A stretch of DNA of 64,000 nt, from NCBI GenBank assembly GCA_018401875.1, contig JAGYJZ010000003.1, positions 181,775-245,774 on the forward strand, written 5' to 3'. This document shows positions 25,888 to 33,735 of this stretch, in pieces. Source of the stretch: Salibacteraceae bacterium. Its GTDB lineage: Bacteria > Bacteroidota > Bacteroidia > Flavobacteriales_G > Salibacteraceae. The notes under the pieces are model-generated. The model was given only the letters and a program-made list of their open reading frames with translations. It ran no database searches and was not told the origin of the DNA. The translations under genes were made by a program, and so were the position numbers. Each line of letters opens with the position of its first letter. Within the stretch, counting starts at the first letter, position 1.

Positions 25888-27624
25888 TTGCAAACTTTCG
25901 AATCACTCGGGCTCAATGAGAAAATTGTCAAAGCCCTCCAAGACCTTAACATTACTACGCCAACGCCCATTCAAGAGCAAGCTATTCCTATGCTGCTCAA
26001 CGAGGCAACCGATTTTTTAGGTTTGGCGCAAACCGGAACCGGTAAAACAGCCGCGTTTGGTATCCCGCTTATCGAACATATCGATACTGAAATCCATGCT
26101 GTGCAAGCAGTTGTATTGTCTCCAACCCGTGAATTGGCTCAACAAATTGCTCAGCAATTGACCCATTTCTCAAAGTATTTACCCAAAATTGAAGTAGGCG
26201 TTGTGTATGGTGGTGCAGCCATTACAAATCAAATCAAGGATTTGAAGCGAATGCGCCCTCAGATACTTGTTGCAACTCCTGGACGTATGATTGACTTGAT
26301 CGATCGTAAAGTGTTAAACCTGAGTAATGTAAGATTTGCTGTTTTAGATGAGGCAGACGAAATGCTCAACATGGGTTTCAAAGAAGACATCGATACAATT
26401 TTGTCCTTTACCCAGCACGATAAGAATACGTGGTTGTTTTCAGCAACGATGCCACCCGATATTCGGAACATCGTGCACAAATACATGAAAGATCCGCTCG
26501 AAGTGAGCATTATTTCTCAAGACAAACTCAATACCAATATCAAGCATCAATTTGCATTGGTAAAGCGATTTGACAAGGAGGCCGCCATCCAGCGGATCAT
26601 TGATGCGGAAGGTGGCGATATGTATTGTTTAATCTTTTGCAGAACCAAGGCAGAAACACAGCGGCTTTCAACCAGTATGGGCGAGTCAGGATATTCGGTT
26701 GAAGCCATACACGGTGATCTATCGCAGCAGCAGCGCAACAGCGTAATGCGAAAGTTCAAGTCGAAACAAGTAAAAATATTAGCGGCAACAGACGTGGCTG
26801 CTAGGGGAATTGACGTCAACGATTTAACCCACGTGGTGCATTATGACTTGCCTGACGAGTTGGCTTTTTATACGCACCGAAGTGGCAGAACTGGTCGAGC
26901 AGGTAAAACTGGTATCGCAATTTCGTTGGTTTCACCTGCTGAGCAGCGAAAATTGTTTGCCATTGAACGTCAATTGAAGATCAAGTTTGAGAAGATTATG
27001 ATTCCTTCAGCTGACGAAGTGAAACTAAAATCGGTTCAATCAAAATTGGATGAATTGCTTTCGGTGGAAGAAACGGACGAAGCCAAAATTTGGGTTCACG
27101 CTTTTATCGAGCAATTAGAGTTCTTATCAAAAGAAGACATCATCGCCAAATACATTACTTGTGTAATGGAAAAAGTACGTGTAGAAAAAGGCGGTGATCT
27201 CAATGCCAACGCAAGCAGCTCGCGCGATGATCGAGGTGGAAGAAACGACCGAGGCGATAGAAATGATCGCTTTGATCGAGGAAGACCAAATGTACGAGGC
27301 AGAAGAGACGAACGAAGCGAACGAGGAGAACGAGGAGATCGAGAAGAGCGTGGTGATCGTGAATTTGGCAAGCGCATTGGTGGGAAAGAAGAAAACATGA
27401 AAACCTTTGAAATCAATTTAGGCAAAGGCGATGAACTCAACAAAGGCGATCTCTTGAAGATTATTTGCGACACCACAGGCGTGCGAAGCAAACACATCGG
27501 CAGGATCGATATGTTTGGCGACAAAGCCAAATTTGATGTGGAAGTGGATAAGGCAGAAGGAGTTCAACCAGCGTTCAAAGGCTTACGATTTAAAGGTCGG
27601 GCCATCAAGGTTGATCCGAAATAA
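25888..27624 (+). CDS. DEAD-box ATP-dependent RNA helicase
   Basis: 578-residue RNA-unwinding ATPase, probably acting in ribosome assembly or cold adaptation. It starts with TTG; the first residues MQTFESLGLNEKIVKALQDL match the Q-motif helix, and no ATG fits better. Motifs in order: the Q motif, AQTGTGKTAAFG (I), PTRELA (Ia), VLDEADEMLNMGF (II), FSATMP (III), TDVAARGIDV (V) and HRSGRTGRAG (VI). An Arg/Asp/Gly-rich linker follows (RDDRGGRNDRGDRNDRFDRG, about residues 448-500), then a DbpA-type RNA-binding domain (FEINLGKGDELNKGDLLKII...). The linker DNA is low-complexity (GAAACGAC/GATCG repeats). Confidence 0.96.
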   Translation: MQTFESLGLNEKIVKALQDLNITTPTPIQEQAIPMLLNEATDFLGLAQTGTGKTAAFGIPLIEHIDTEIHAVQAVVLSPTRELAQQIAQQLTHFSKYLPKIEVGVVYGGAAITNQIKDLKRMRPQILVATPGRMIDLIDRKVLNLSNVRFAVLDEADEMLNMGFKEDIDTILSFTQHDKNTWLFSATMPPDIRNIVHKYMKDPLEVSIISQDKLNTNIKHQFALVKRFDKEAAIQRIIDAEGGDMYCLIFCRTKAETQRLSTSMGESGYSVEAIHGDLSQQQRNSVMRKFKSKQVKILAATDVAARGIDVNDLTHVVHYDLPDELAFYTHRSGRTGRAGKTGIAISLVSPAEQRKLFAIERQLKIKFEKIMIPSADEVKLKSVQSKLDELLSVEETDEAKIWVHAFIEQLEFLSKEDIIAKYITCVMEKVRVEKGGDLNANASSSRDDRGGRNDRGDRNDRFDRGRPNVRGRRDERSERGERGDREERGDREFGKRIGGKEENMKTFEINLGKGDELNKGDLLKIICDTTGVRSKHIGRIDMFGDKAKFDVEVDKAEGVQPAFKGLRFKGRAIKVDPK

Positions 27625-27649
27625 CAATCCAGATTTATTCTGAATACTA

Positions 27650-28612
27650 CTAGAAGCCCTCGTCAGAGGGCTTTTTTTTGACCTGTACAGCTGTAATGTC
27701 AGTTTTGAATCCATTCAAAAATTCACTAGCCGAAAGTTTTCGCTTTCCCGGAGTTTGAATTTCTAAAATTTCTAACCATTTATCGCTGCACGCTACAAAA
27801 ATTTGATTTCCCTCTCGTTTGAAATGGTCACTAGATGCACAGGAATCATTCGTCTTCTGTGTTTTAATCACCTTCCAAACCTCGTTGTTCTCAGCATAAC
27901 GCACATTCGTAAATGCACAAGGAAAAGGTGATAAACCGTGAATAAAATTGTGCACTTGTTGTGCAGGTTGATTCCAATTGATTTCGCAGTCGTCTTTGAA
28001 AATTTTTGGTGCGTGCTTCGTGTTTTCAGTAATGTGCTGTTCGCGCAACTCATAGTTACCTGACTCAATCAATTTGAGTGATTCGAGTAAGAGTGAAGCA
28101 CCTTCGTGCATCAAACGATGATACACCTCACCTGCTGTTTCATTCTCATCAATAGTGATGCTTCTGTTGAGAAGAATGCTGCCCGTGTCAATTTCATGTT
28201 TCAATTTAAAAAAGGTGACTCCAGTGGTTGTCTCGCCATTGATGATGGCCCAATTGATTGGCGCTGCACCGCGATAATCGGGTAGAAGTGAGCCGTGCAC
28301 GTTGTAGGTCCCAAGTCTGGGCATATTCCACACGGCCTCAGGAAGCATTCTAAAGGCAACAACAATTTGAATATCAGCCGTTAAAGAACGCAAGTCTGAA
28401 ATAAACTCTTCAGATTTTAAGTTGGTTGGCTGAAGAATGCGCAAATTATGTTCGATGGCATAACTCTTCACCGCTGAAGGCTGAAGTTTTTGTCCACGGC
28501 CAGCGGGTTTGTCCGGAGCGGTCACCACGCCCACCACTTCGTAACCGTGATCAACCAAAGCAGCTAAGCTCGCAACGGCAAAATCAGGAGTTCCAAAAAA
28601 TACGATTCGCAT
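27650..28612 (-). CDS. fmt: Methionyl-tRNA formyltransferase
   Basis: Formylates initiator Met-tRNA using 10-formyl-THF. About 320 residues. Signatures are MRIVFFGTPDFAV at the start, TAPDKPAGRGQKL, and HGSLLPDYRGAAPINWAI with the catalytic His. The -7 box (TATATTTG, 28629-28636) would start transcription around 28620-28625, so the ATG at 28612 is preferred over the one at 28621. The last codons (SDEGF, stop) are built into the helicase gene's terminator hairpin. No def gene is adjacent. Confidence 0.96.
   Translation of the reverse strand: MRIVFFGTPDFAVASLAALVDHGYEVVGVVTAPDKPAGRGQKLQPSAVKSYAIEHNLRILQPTNLKSEEFISDLRSLTADIQIVVAFRMLPEAVWNMPRLGTYNVHGSLLPDYRGAAPINWAIINGETTTGVTFFKLKHEIDTGSILLNRSITIDENETAGEVYHRLMHEGASLLLESLKLIESGNYELREQHITENTKHAPKIFKDDCEINWNQPAQQVHNFIHGLSPFPCAFTNVRYAENNEVWKVIKTQKTNDSCASSDHFKREGNQIFVACSDKWLEILEIQTPGKRKLSASEFLNGFKTDITAVQVKKKPSDEGF
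27654..27679 (+). terminator. Terminator of the helicase gene, inside the 3' end of fmt
   Basis: AAGCCCTC (27654-27661) and GAGGGCTT (27666-27673) form an 8-bp stem with a 4-nt loop, followed by six more T residues. The same bases encode the C-terminus of fmt on the opposite strand. Confidence 0.85.
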
Positions 28613-28628
28613 GCTATTCATTCAGCGG

Positions 28629-28636
28629 CAAATATA
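28629..28636 (-). promoter_or_regulatory. -7 box of fmt
   Basis: TATATTTG, exact TAnnTTTG consensus, 16 bases before the preferred fmt start. Confidence 0.55.
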
Positions 28637-28666
28637 CTTTGATGCGATAGATTCAAATGTTTCGAT

Positions 28667-28674
28667 TAGATTTG
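28667..28674 (+). promoter_or_regulatory. -7 box of the DUF6265-like lipoprotein gene
   Basis: TAGATTTG, exact TAnnTTTG consensus, seven bases before the ATG at 28682. It faces away from the fmt promoter, so two divergent promoters occupy about 60 bases. Confidence 0.5.
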
Positions 28675-28681
28675 ATTCAGG

Positions 28682-29149
28682 ATGCAAAAGTTGAACTACT
28701 TTTTTTTTGTTATTCTGTTGATTGCCAACTCCTCGTGTTTGCGGACTGACAATTCATTCAGAGATCGATTTAGATGGATTTCGGGAAAGTGGGAAGGGAA
28801 GCTAGGTGAGACTACCCTGATCGAACAGTGGAAGTGGAATAAAAATCGTTTTGAGGGATTCGCCTACAGCATTTCGAATGGTGATACCGTTGACACAGAA
28901 TTTCTCTTTCTCCAAAATTTCGCTTCGAAGGCTGGATATACAGCAGTAGTGAATGACAAAGGACCTTTTACATTTGCCCTCACCAAAGAATCGCCCTTGG
29001 AATGCGAGTTTGAAAATCCTGACCACGATTTTCCATCTGTGATTCGTTACACGGTGTTGGGAGACACAGCGCTGGGAATAACACTTTTATCACGCGATAA
29101 GTCAGCGGAAAACACATTATCTTACAGGCTAAAGCGCAATGTTAGGTAG
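28682..29149 (+). CDS. Small lipoprotein, DUF6265-like
   Basis: 155 residues. The signal peptide ends in a lipobox-like Cys (LLIANSSCLRT, Cys19). The mature domain is a small beta-barrel-like fold beginning with FRWISGKWEGKLGETTLIEQW and containing NPDHDFPSVIRYTVLGD, which recalls the DUF6265 family of Bacteroidota. That family's function is unknown; the fold resembles lipocalin-like or calycin-type ligand binders. Transcribed divergently from fmt. Confidence 0.75.
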   Translation: MQKLNYFFFVILLIANSSCLRTDNSFRDRFRWISGKWEGKLGETTLIEQWKWNKNRFEGFAYSISNGDTVDTEFLFLQNFASKAGYTAVVNDKGPFTFALTKESPLECEFENPDHDFPSVIRYTVLGDTALGITLLSRDKSAENTLSYRLKRNVR

Positions 29150-29235
29150 CGATTTTAGATTGAATAAATCGCATGATCACTGCGAATTATGATTCGTCAT
29201 TGGTTAGTTTCGCAACCATTCAAAAGCTCAATACC

Positions 29236-30282
29236 ATGCACGATTTTTCAGCCGCTCAAATCAAAAAAATTGTAATCCACTACGTGGGTAATAAAGCCAA
29301 TGAAGAGCGATTAACCCTGAGTGAACACCATTTGAGAAGCTTAACCATAGAGGAAGAAGAATTGTTGTTGAAGTATTTCCTCAAACCTTTTCAGAGTGAA
29401 GAATACACGGCTTTTCACCATCATAGCGATTTAGAATTAAACGAATCATACAACTACATCAATGAGCTTTTTCTGACTTCCGTAAATTTTATCGAAGCTT
29501 CGCAGAAATTGGGAAAGCACTTGTATGCACATTCCATTCATCCGCGCATTAAGGCTGGCGAATTTTACGTGGTTCATTTCAGCGATGTGGTATTGGATGG
29601 AGAAATGATTGAGGCAGTTGGCTTGTTTAAGAGCGAACAGAAAAACGTGTTTATGAACGTGCGTAATGCTGATGAACGATTGGAGTTACAGTTTGATCAA
29701 GGCATCGACATTCGAAAGTTAGATAAAGGGTGCATTATCTTTAACCAATCGGCAGATGATGGCTATAAAGTGTTGATACATGATCAATTGAGCAAGGGAG
29801 AAGAAGCGCAATACTGGAAAGAAGATTTTCTAGGCGTTGCATCGATCAGCACTGAATACACCATGACCAAAGAATACATGACCATGTGTAAATCCTTTGT
29901 GATGGAAGAAATGCCGCAGGCGTTCGATATTGATCGTGCATCTCAAATTCAAATGTTGAATCGCTCGAGCGGTTATTTCACCGAGCGCGATGAAATTGAT
30001 TCAACCGATTTTGCCCAAACGGTGCTCGAGCAACCTGAAATCATAGAAACGTTCAACGTGTATAAAGAGCGCTACAAAGAAGAACAAAATGTAGAGATTG
30101 AAGACCACTTCGAATCTTCAAAGCAAGCTGTAAAAAGCGGCAAGAAGTTTTTTAAGAGTGTATTGAAACTCGACAAAAACTTCCACATTTACGTGCACGG
30201 AAATCCAGATAACATCGAGCAAGGCTACGATGCTGAGCGTGGACTTAAGTTCTATAAAGTCTTCTATAAAGAAGAAAAGTAA
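29236..30282 (+). CDS. Nucleoid-associated protein (NdpA/YejK-like)
   Basis: About 348 residues from the ATG at 29236, the start that places the family N-terminus (IKKIVIHYVGNKANEE) close to the front; an upstream ATG at 29173 adds 21 residues of no recognisable type. Family features include LKYFLKPFQSEEYTAFHHHSD, VGLFKSEQKNVFM and a C-terminal KVFYKEE. YejK proteins bind DNA in the nucleoid, and related 37-kDa proteins are widespread in Bacteroidota. The precise role is unknown. It converges on the polyamine operon. Confidence 0.88.
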   Translation: MHDFSAAQIKKIVIHYVGNKANEERLTLSEHHLRSLTIEEEELLLKYFLKPFQSEEYTAFHHHSDLELNESYNYINELFLTSVNFIEASQKLGKHLYAHSIHPRIKAGEFYVVHFSDVVLDGEMIEAVGLFKSEQKNVFMNVRNADERLELQFDQGIDIRKLDKGCIIFNQSADDGYKVLIHDQLSKGEEAQYWKEDFLGVASISTEYTMTKEYMTMCKSFVMEEMPQAFDIDRASQIQMLNRSSGYFTERDEIDSTDFAQTVLEQPEIIETFNVYKERYKEEQNVEIEDHFESSKQAVKSGKKFFKSVLKLDKNFHIYVHGNPDNIEQGYDAERGLKFYKVFYKEEK

Positions 30283-30288
30283 CCTCGA

Positions 30289-31266
30289 TTACCAACCCAA
30301 TAAGTAGGCGAAAATCAGCGGAGCTACGATGGTTGCGTCCGATTCTATGATGTATTTAGGAGTATCAATATCGAGCTTACCCCACGTGATTTTTTCATTC
30401 GGAACTGCACCCGAGTATGAGCCATAACTTGTAGTTGAGTCACTGATTTGACAGAAATAACTCCAAAAAGGAACGTCATGCATTTCCATATCTTGGTAGA
30501 GCATAGGCACCACGCAAATCGGAAAGTCGCCTGCTATTCCACCACCGATTTGAAAAAATCCAATTCCTTCAGTGCCTGCATTTTTGGTGTAGTAGTCGGC
30601 CAAGTAGGTCATGTATTCGATCCCTGATTTCATGGTCGATGCCTTCAATTCACCCTTCATCACATACGAAGCAAAAATGTTGCCCATGGTTGAATCTTCC
30701 CAACCTGGAACAATGATTGGCAAGTTTTTCTTCGCTGCGGCAAGCATCCAACTGTTCTTAGGTTCGATTTCATAGTACTGCTCCAATACGCCTGAAAGCA
30801 GCATCTTGTACATAAACTCATGTGGGAAATAGCGCTCTCCTTTGTCTTCGGCATCTTTCCAAATCTTGAAAACGTGCTTTTGAAGCCTTCTAAACGCCTC
30901 TTCCTCAGGAATGCACGTATCGGTTACACGGTTTAGTCCGCGTTCTAAAAGCGCCCATTCTTCTTTTGGGGTTAAGTCGCGGTAATGCGGCACGCGCTCG
31001 TAATGACTATGTGCTACCAAGTTCATGATGTCTTCTTCAAGGTTGGCTCCGGTGCACGAGATGATTTGCACCTTATCTTGACGAATCATTTCAGCGAACG
31101 ACCTTCCGAGTTCAGCTGTGCTCATGGCTCCGGCCAAGGTTACCATCATTTTCTTGCCATCGTTGAGGTGCTTTTCGTAGCCCTTTGCGGCATCAACAAG
31201 CGCTGCAGCATTGAAATGCTTGTAATGGTCGAGCATGAAGTTGCTAATCGGTCCTTTATTTTCCAT
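30289..31266 (-). CDS. Deoxyhypusine synthase-like protein (probable homospermidine/polyamine enzyme)
   Basis: 325 residues of the deoxyhypusine synthase fold, an NAD-dependent aminobutyl transferase. The region around the eukaryotic active-site Lys is kept: Lys297 in EKITWGKLD, followed by PKYIIESDATIVAPLIF. NAD-site Gly-rich stretches are also seen (ISCTGANLEEDI, GFFQIGGGIAGDFP). Bacteria have no eIF5A to modify, and related bacterial enzymes are thought to make homospermidine from putrescine or spermidine. The genes for agmatinase and arginine decarboxylase precede it with overlaps, which supports that reading (inference). It is the last gene of the operon. Confidence 0.88.
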   Translation of the reverse strand: MENKGPISNFMLDHYKHFNAAALVDAAKGYEKHLNDGKKMMVTLAGAMSTAELGRSFAEMIRQDKVQIISCTGANLEEDIMNLVAHSHYERVPHYRDLTPKEEWALLERGLNRVTDTCIPEEEAFRRLQKHVFKIWKDAEDKGERYFPHEFMYKMLLSGVLEQYYEIEPKNSWMLAAAKKNLPIIVPGWEDSTMGNIFASYVMKGELKASTMKSGIEYMTYLADYYTKNAGTEGIGFFQIGGGIAGDFPICVVPMLYQDMEMHDVPFWSYFCQISDSTTSYGSYSGAVPNEKITWGKLDIDTPKYIIESDATIVAPLIFAYLLGW

Positions 31267-32110
31267 GGTTCAAAAATTTATAGCTCAAGAGCTTGTAATA
31301 CAACTTTGCGGTTAAAAACTCAGATGCTTTGTTTCCTTCAATTGGGGCGAGTTCAACAATGTCGAACCCAACAACATTCTTTTGATCAAATACTTTTCTC
31401 AAATAACGGATCATTGTGTTCCAATCGATTCCGCCTGGCTCTGGAGTACCTGTTGCTGGTAAAATCCCAGGGTCAAAAGCGTCTAAATCAATGGTGAGGT
31501 ATACATCGTCTGTCATCAAGCTGATCGACTTATCCATCCAATCGGTGGTGCCGTACATTTCTTCAGCTAAAAACGTTTTGCTTCGGTCCATGTGTTGCAC
31601 TTCTTCCACATCCATGCTGCGAATTCCTACTTGAATCAAGTTAGCATTCACACTGGCGTCATACACGGCACAAGCGTGGTTGTATGGCGAACCGTGGTAA
31701 CTTGGCCTGAGGTCAGTATGTGCGTCCATTTGAAGCACAGTAAGGTTGTCATACTTTTCGTAAAATGCCTTAATCACTCCAATACTTACAGAGTGTTCAC
31801 CACCGAAGAAGGTGAGGTATTTACCCGTTTCTAAGAGCTCTTTTGTTTTTGAATATACGGCATTGAACATGGCTTCAGGAGAAGCATCTTCTTTGATTTG
31901 AGGAAGGATGTAAACTCCCTTTTTATACACTTCAGAGTTGGTCTCAATGTCGTAGAGCTCCATGTTTTCAAGTGCGTCTAAGAAGGCTGGAAAACCTTTG
32001 TCTGCGCCTTTTATCCAAGTGCTCGTTCCATCGTATGGAATCGATTGCAGCAACACGGCTGCATAGTCATATGCGCAGAATTCGTCTGCTACGCCTGCAA
32101 AATTTGTCAT
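31256..32110 (-). CDS. speB: Agmatinase
   Basis: Mn-dependent ureohydrolase that turns agmatine into putrescine and urea. The 284-residue protein has all arginase-fold metal motifs: GGEHSVSIG, MDAHTDLRPSYHG and DLDAFDPGILPATGTPEPGG. The start overlaps the stop of the decarboxylase gene by four bases and the 3' end overlaps the deoxyhypusine-synthase-like gene by 11 bases, so the three are translated together. Agmatinase rather than arginase is chosen because of the upstream arginine decarboxylase. Confidence 0.94.
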   Translation of the reverse strand: MTNFAGVADEFCAYDYAAVLLQSIPYDGTSTWIKGADKGFPAFLDALENMELYDIETNSEVYKKGVYILPQIKEDASPEAMFNAVYSKTKELLETGKYLTFFGGEHSVSIGVIKAFYEKYDNLTVLQMDAHTDLRPSYHGSPYNHACAVYDASVNANLIQVGIRSMDVEEVQHMDRSKTFLAEEMYGTTDWMDKSISLMTDDVYLTIDLDAFDPGILPATGTPEPGGIDWNTMIRYLRKVFDQKNVVGFDIVELAPIEGNKASEFLTAKLYYKLLSYKFLNHGK

Positions 32111-33528
32111 TCTTGATTGTATCCTAAAAGTCTAAACATGTCTTCGGCCGACTGTTCGTTTCTGTAAACGTAGTCGATGATATTTCCTTTCTCATCTCGA
32201 TCGATGATCACGTGCTTGGGTGATGGAATCAGGCAGTGCTTAATGCCACCGTATCCGCTAATGGCATCTTGATAGGCACCGGTGTGGAAAAATCCGAGGT
32301 ATAATGGTTCTTTATCCGTTTCCGGATATTTTGGCAAGAGCACTTCTTGGTTGAAGTCTTCTGAATTGTAATAATCAGAATGATCGCAGCTGATGCCGCC
32401 AATATTGGCTCGACTGTATTCATTGTTCCATTTGTTGATCGGCAGTAAAATGAACTTCTCGTGGATCGACCAAGCGTCAGGAATGGTATTCATGAGGCTA
32501 TTGTCGATCAAGTACCACGATTCGTTGTCGTTTTGTTGCTTTTGTTCGAGCACTTTGAAAATGATAGCACCACTTTCGCCAACCGTGTATTTTCCAAACT
32601 CGGTGAAAATGTGTGGCTCAGGTACATTATCAGCATCGCAGGCTTCTTTTATTCCTTTAACGATTTCATTGATTACATAGTTGAAGTCGTATTCAAATCC
32701 CAAATTGTTGCGGATAGGGAAACCACCACCAAGGTTGAACGAATCCAAGGATTTTGATTGCTTTTTAAGGTCGATGTAGAGTTTCACCGCCTTTTGAAAT
32801 TCACCCCAATAATATAAGCTGTCTTTGATGCCCGAATCAACAAAAAAGTGGAGCATTTTAAACTCTACCAGCTCATTGTCTTTGATCTGTGTATTGAAAA
32901 ACTCGTTGATTTCCGCATGTCTGATTCCCAATCGCGAAGTGTAGTAGGCCGATTGCGGCTCTTCGTTGATGGCCATTCTGATGCCAATCTTGATAGGTTT
33001 TTTAATACCCACCGTTTTTGCAACGGAGGTAAGTCGCGCCAATTCTGACTTGCTATCCAGCACCACGATGATGTTGGTGAAACCCATTTCGTGCAATGAG
33101 ATGATTTTTCGCAAGTAGTCTTCGGTTTTGTAACCGTTGTTGACGATGATTCGCTTCTTGTCGATTTTTTTCTCTTTGTAGAGATTTTGAATCAGGTCGA
33201 TGTCGAAAGACGAGGACGTCTCAAGGTGCACATCGTGCTTTAACGCAGCCGTAATAACGTGTGAGAAGTGGTTGCACTTTGTGCAGTAACAATAATGGTA
33301 TTCGCCTTTATAGCCGTGTTTCTTGATGGCTCTATTAAAAAGATTGCGTGCTTTCTTTATTTGGTCACCAATTTTTGGAAGGTAGATGAAGCGAAACGGG
33401 GTGCCGTATTTTTCGATCAAATGCTTCAGAGAAATACCGTGAAAAGTAAGGTATCCGTCTCTTAGATCGAATCCCTCTTGTGGGAAGTAGAAGGTTTGAT
33501 CAATGAGGTTGAAATAGGTGTTTTTCAT
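32107..33528 (-). CDS. speA: Arginine decarboxylase (alanine-racemase fold)
   Basis: PLP enzyme producing agmatine from arginine, the first step of the putrescine route in this operon. At 473 residues it is shorter than E. coli SpeA (~650) but typical for the Bacteroidota form. The PLP lysine is Lys84 in CYCTKCNHFSH. Gly-rich FNLGGGFPIRNN marks the phosphate site, and the C-terminal cofactor/substrate loop has GISCDHSDYYNSED. A TACTTTCG -7 box at 33569-33576 would start the three-gene mRNA. Confidence 0.93.
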   Translation of the reverse strand: MKNTYFNLIDQTFYFPQEGFDLRDGYLTFHGISLKHLIEKYGTPFRFIYLPKIGDQIKKARNLFNRAIKKHGYKGEYHYCYCTKCNHFSHVITAALKHDVHLETSSSFDIDLIQNLYKEKKIDKKRIIVNNGYKTEDYLRKIISLHEMGFTNIIVVLDSKSELARLTSVAKTVGIKKPIKIGIRMAINEEPQSAYYTSRLGIRHAEINEFFNTQIKDNELVEFKMLHFFVDSGIKDSLYYWGEFQKAVKLYIDLKKQSKSLDSFNLGGGFPIRNNLGFEYDFNYVINEIVKGIKEACDADNVPEPHIFTEFGKYTVGESGAIIFKVLEQKQQNDNESWYLIDNSLMNTIPDAWSIHEKFILLPINKWNNEYSRANIGGISCDHSDYYNSEDFNQEVLLPKYPETDKEPLYLGFFHTGAYQDAISGYGGIKHCLIPSPKHVIIDRDEKGNIIDYVYRNEQSAEDMFRLLGYNQE

Positions 33529-33568
33529 CTACGGGATATGCGGACTTAAGTGATTAAAAATTGAGCAA

Positions 33569-33576
33569 CGAAAGTA
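33569..33576 (-). promoter_or_regulatory. Candidate -7 box of the polyamine operon
   Basis: TACTTTCG, TAnnTTCG type, about 40 bases before the speA start and the only such element in the 200-base gap. Confidence 0.4.
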
Positions 33577-33673
33577 TAAATAGAGGATTGAATTGTGATT
33601 GATTTTAGGTTAAATGATTGGATGGTTTTAAAATTTGAAGATTGCTCTGCTTCAACGGAATAGGTGTAAACAA

Positions 33674-33700
33674 AACAAGGCACCAAAAAGGCGTCTTGTT
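33674..33700 (-). terminator. Terminator after the frameshifted secreted-protein gene
   Basis: AACAAGGCACC (33674-33684) pairs with GGCGTCTTGTT (33690-33700) with two imperfect positions around an AAAAA loop. It lies 36 bases after the gene that ends at 33736 and ahead of the speA promoter. Confidence 0.6.
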
Positions 33701-33735
33701 CGATGTTCAAAAATAGCTTGAATTAGAGCGTTCGA

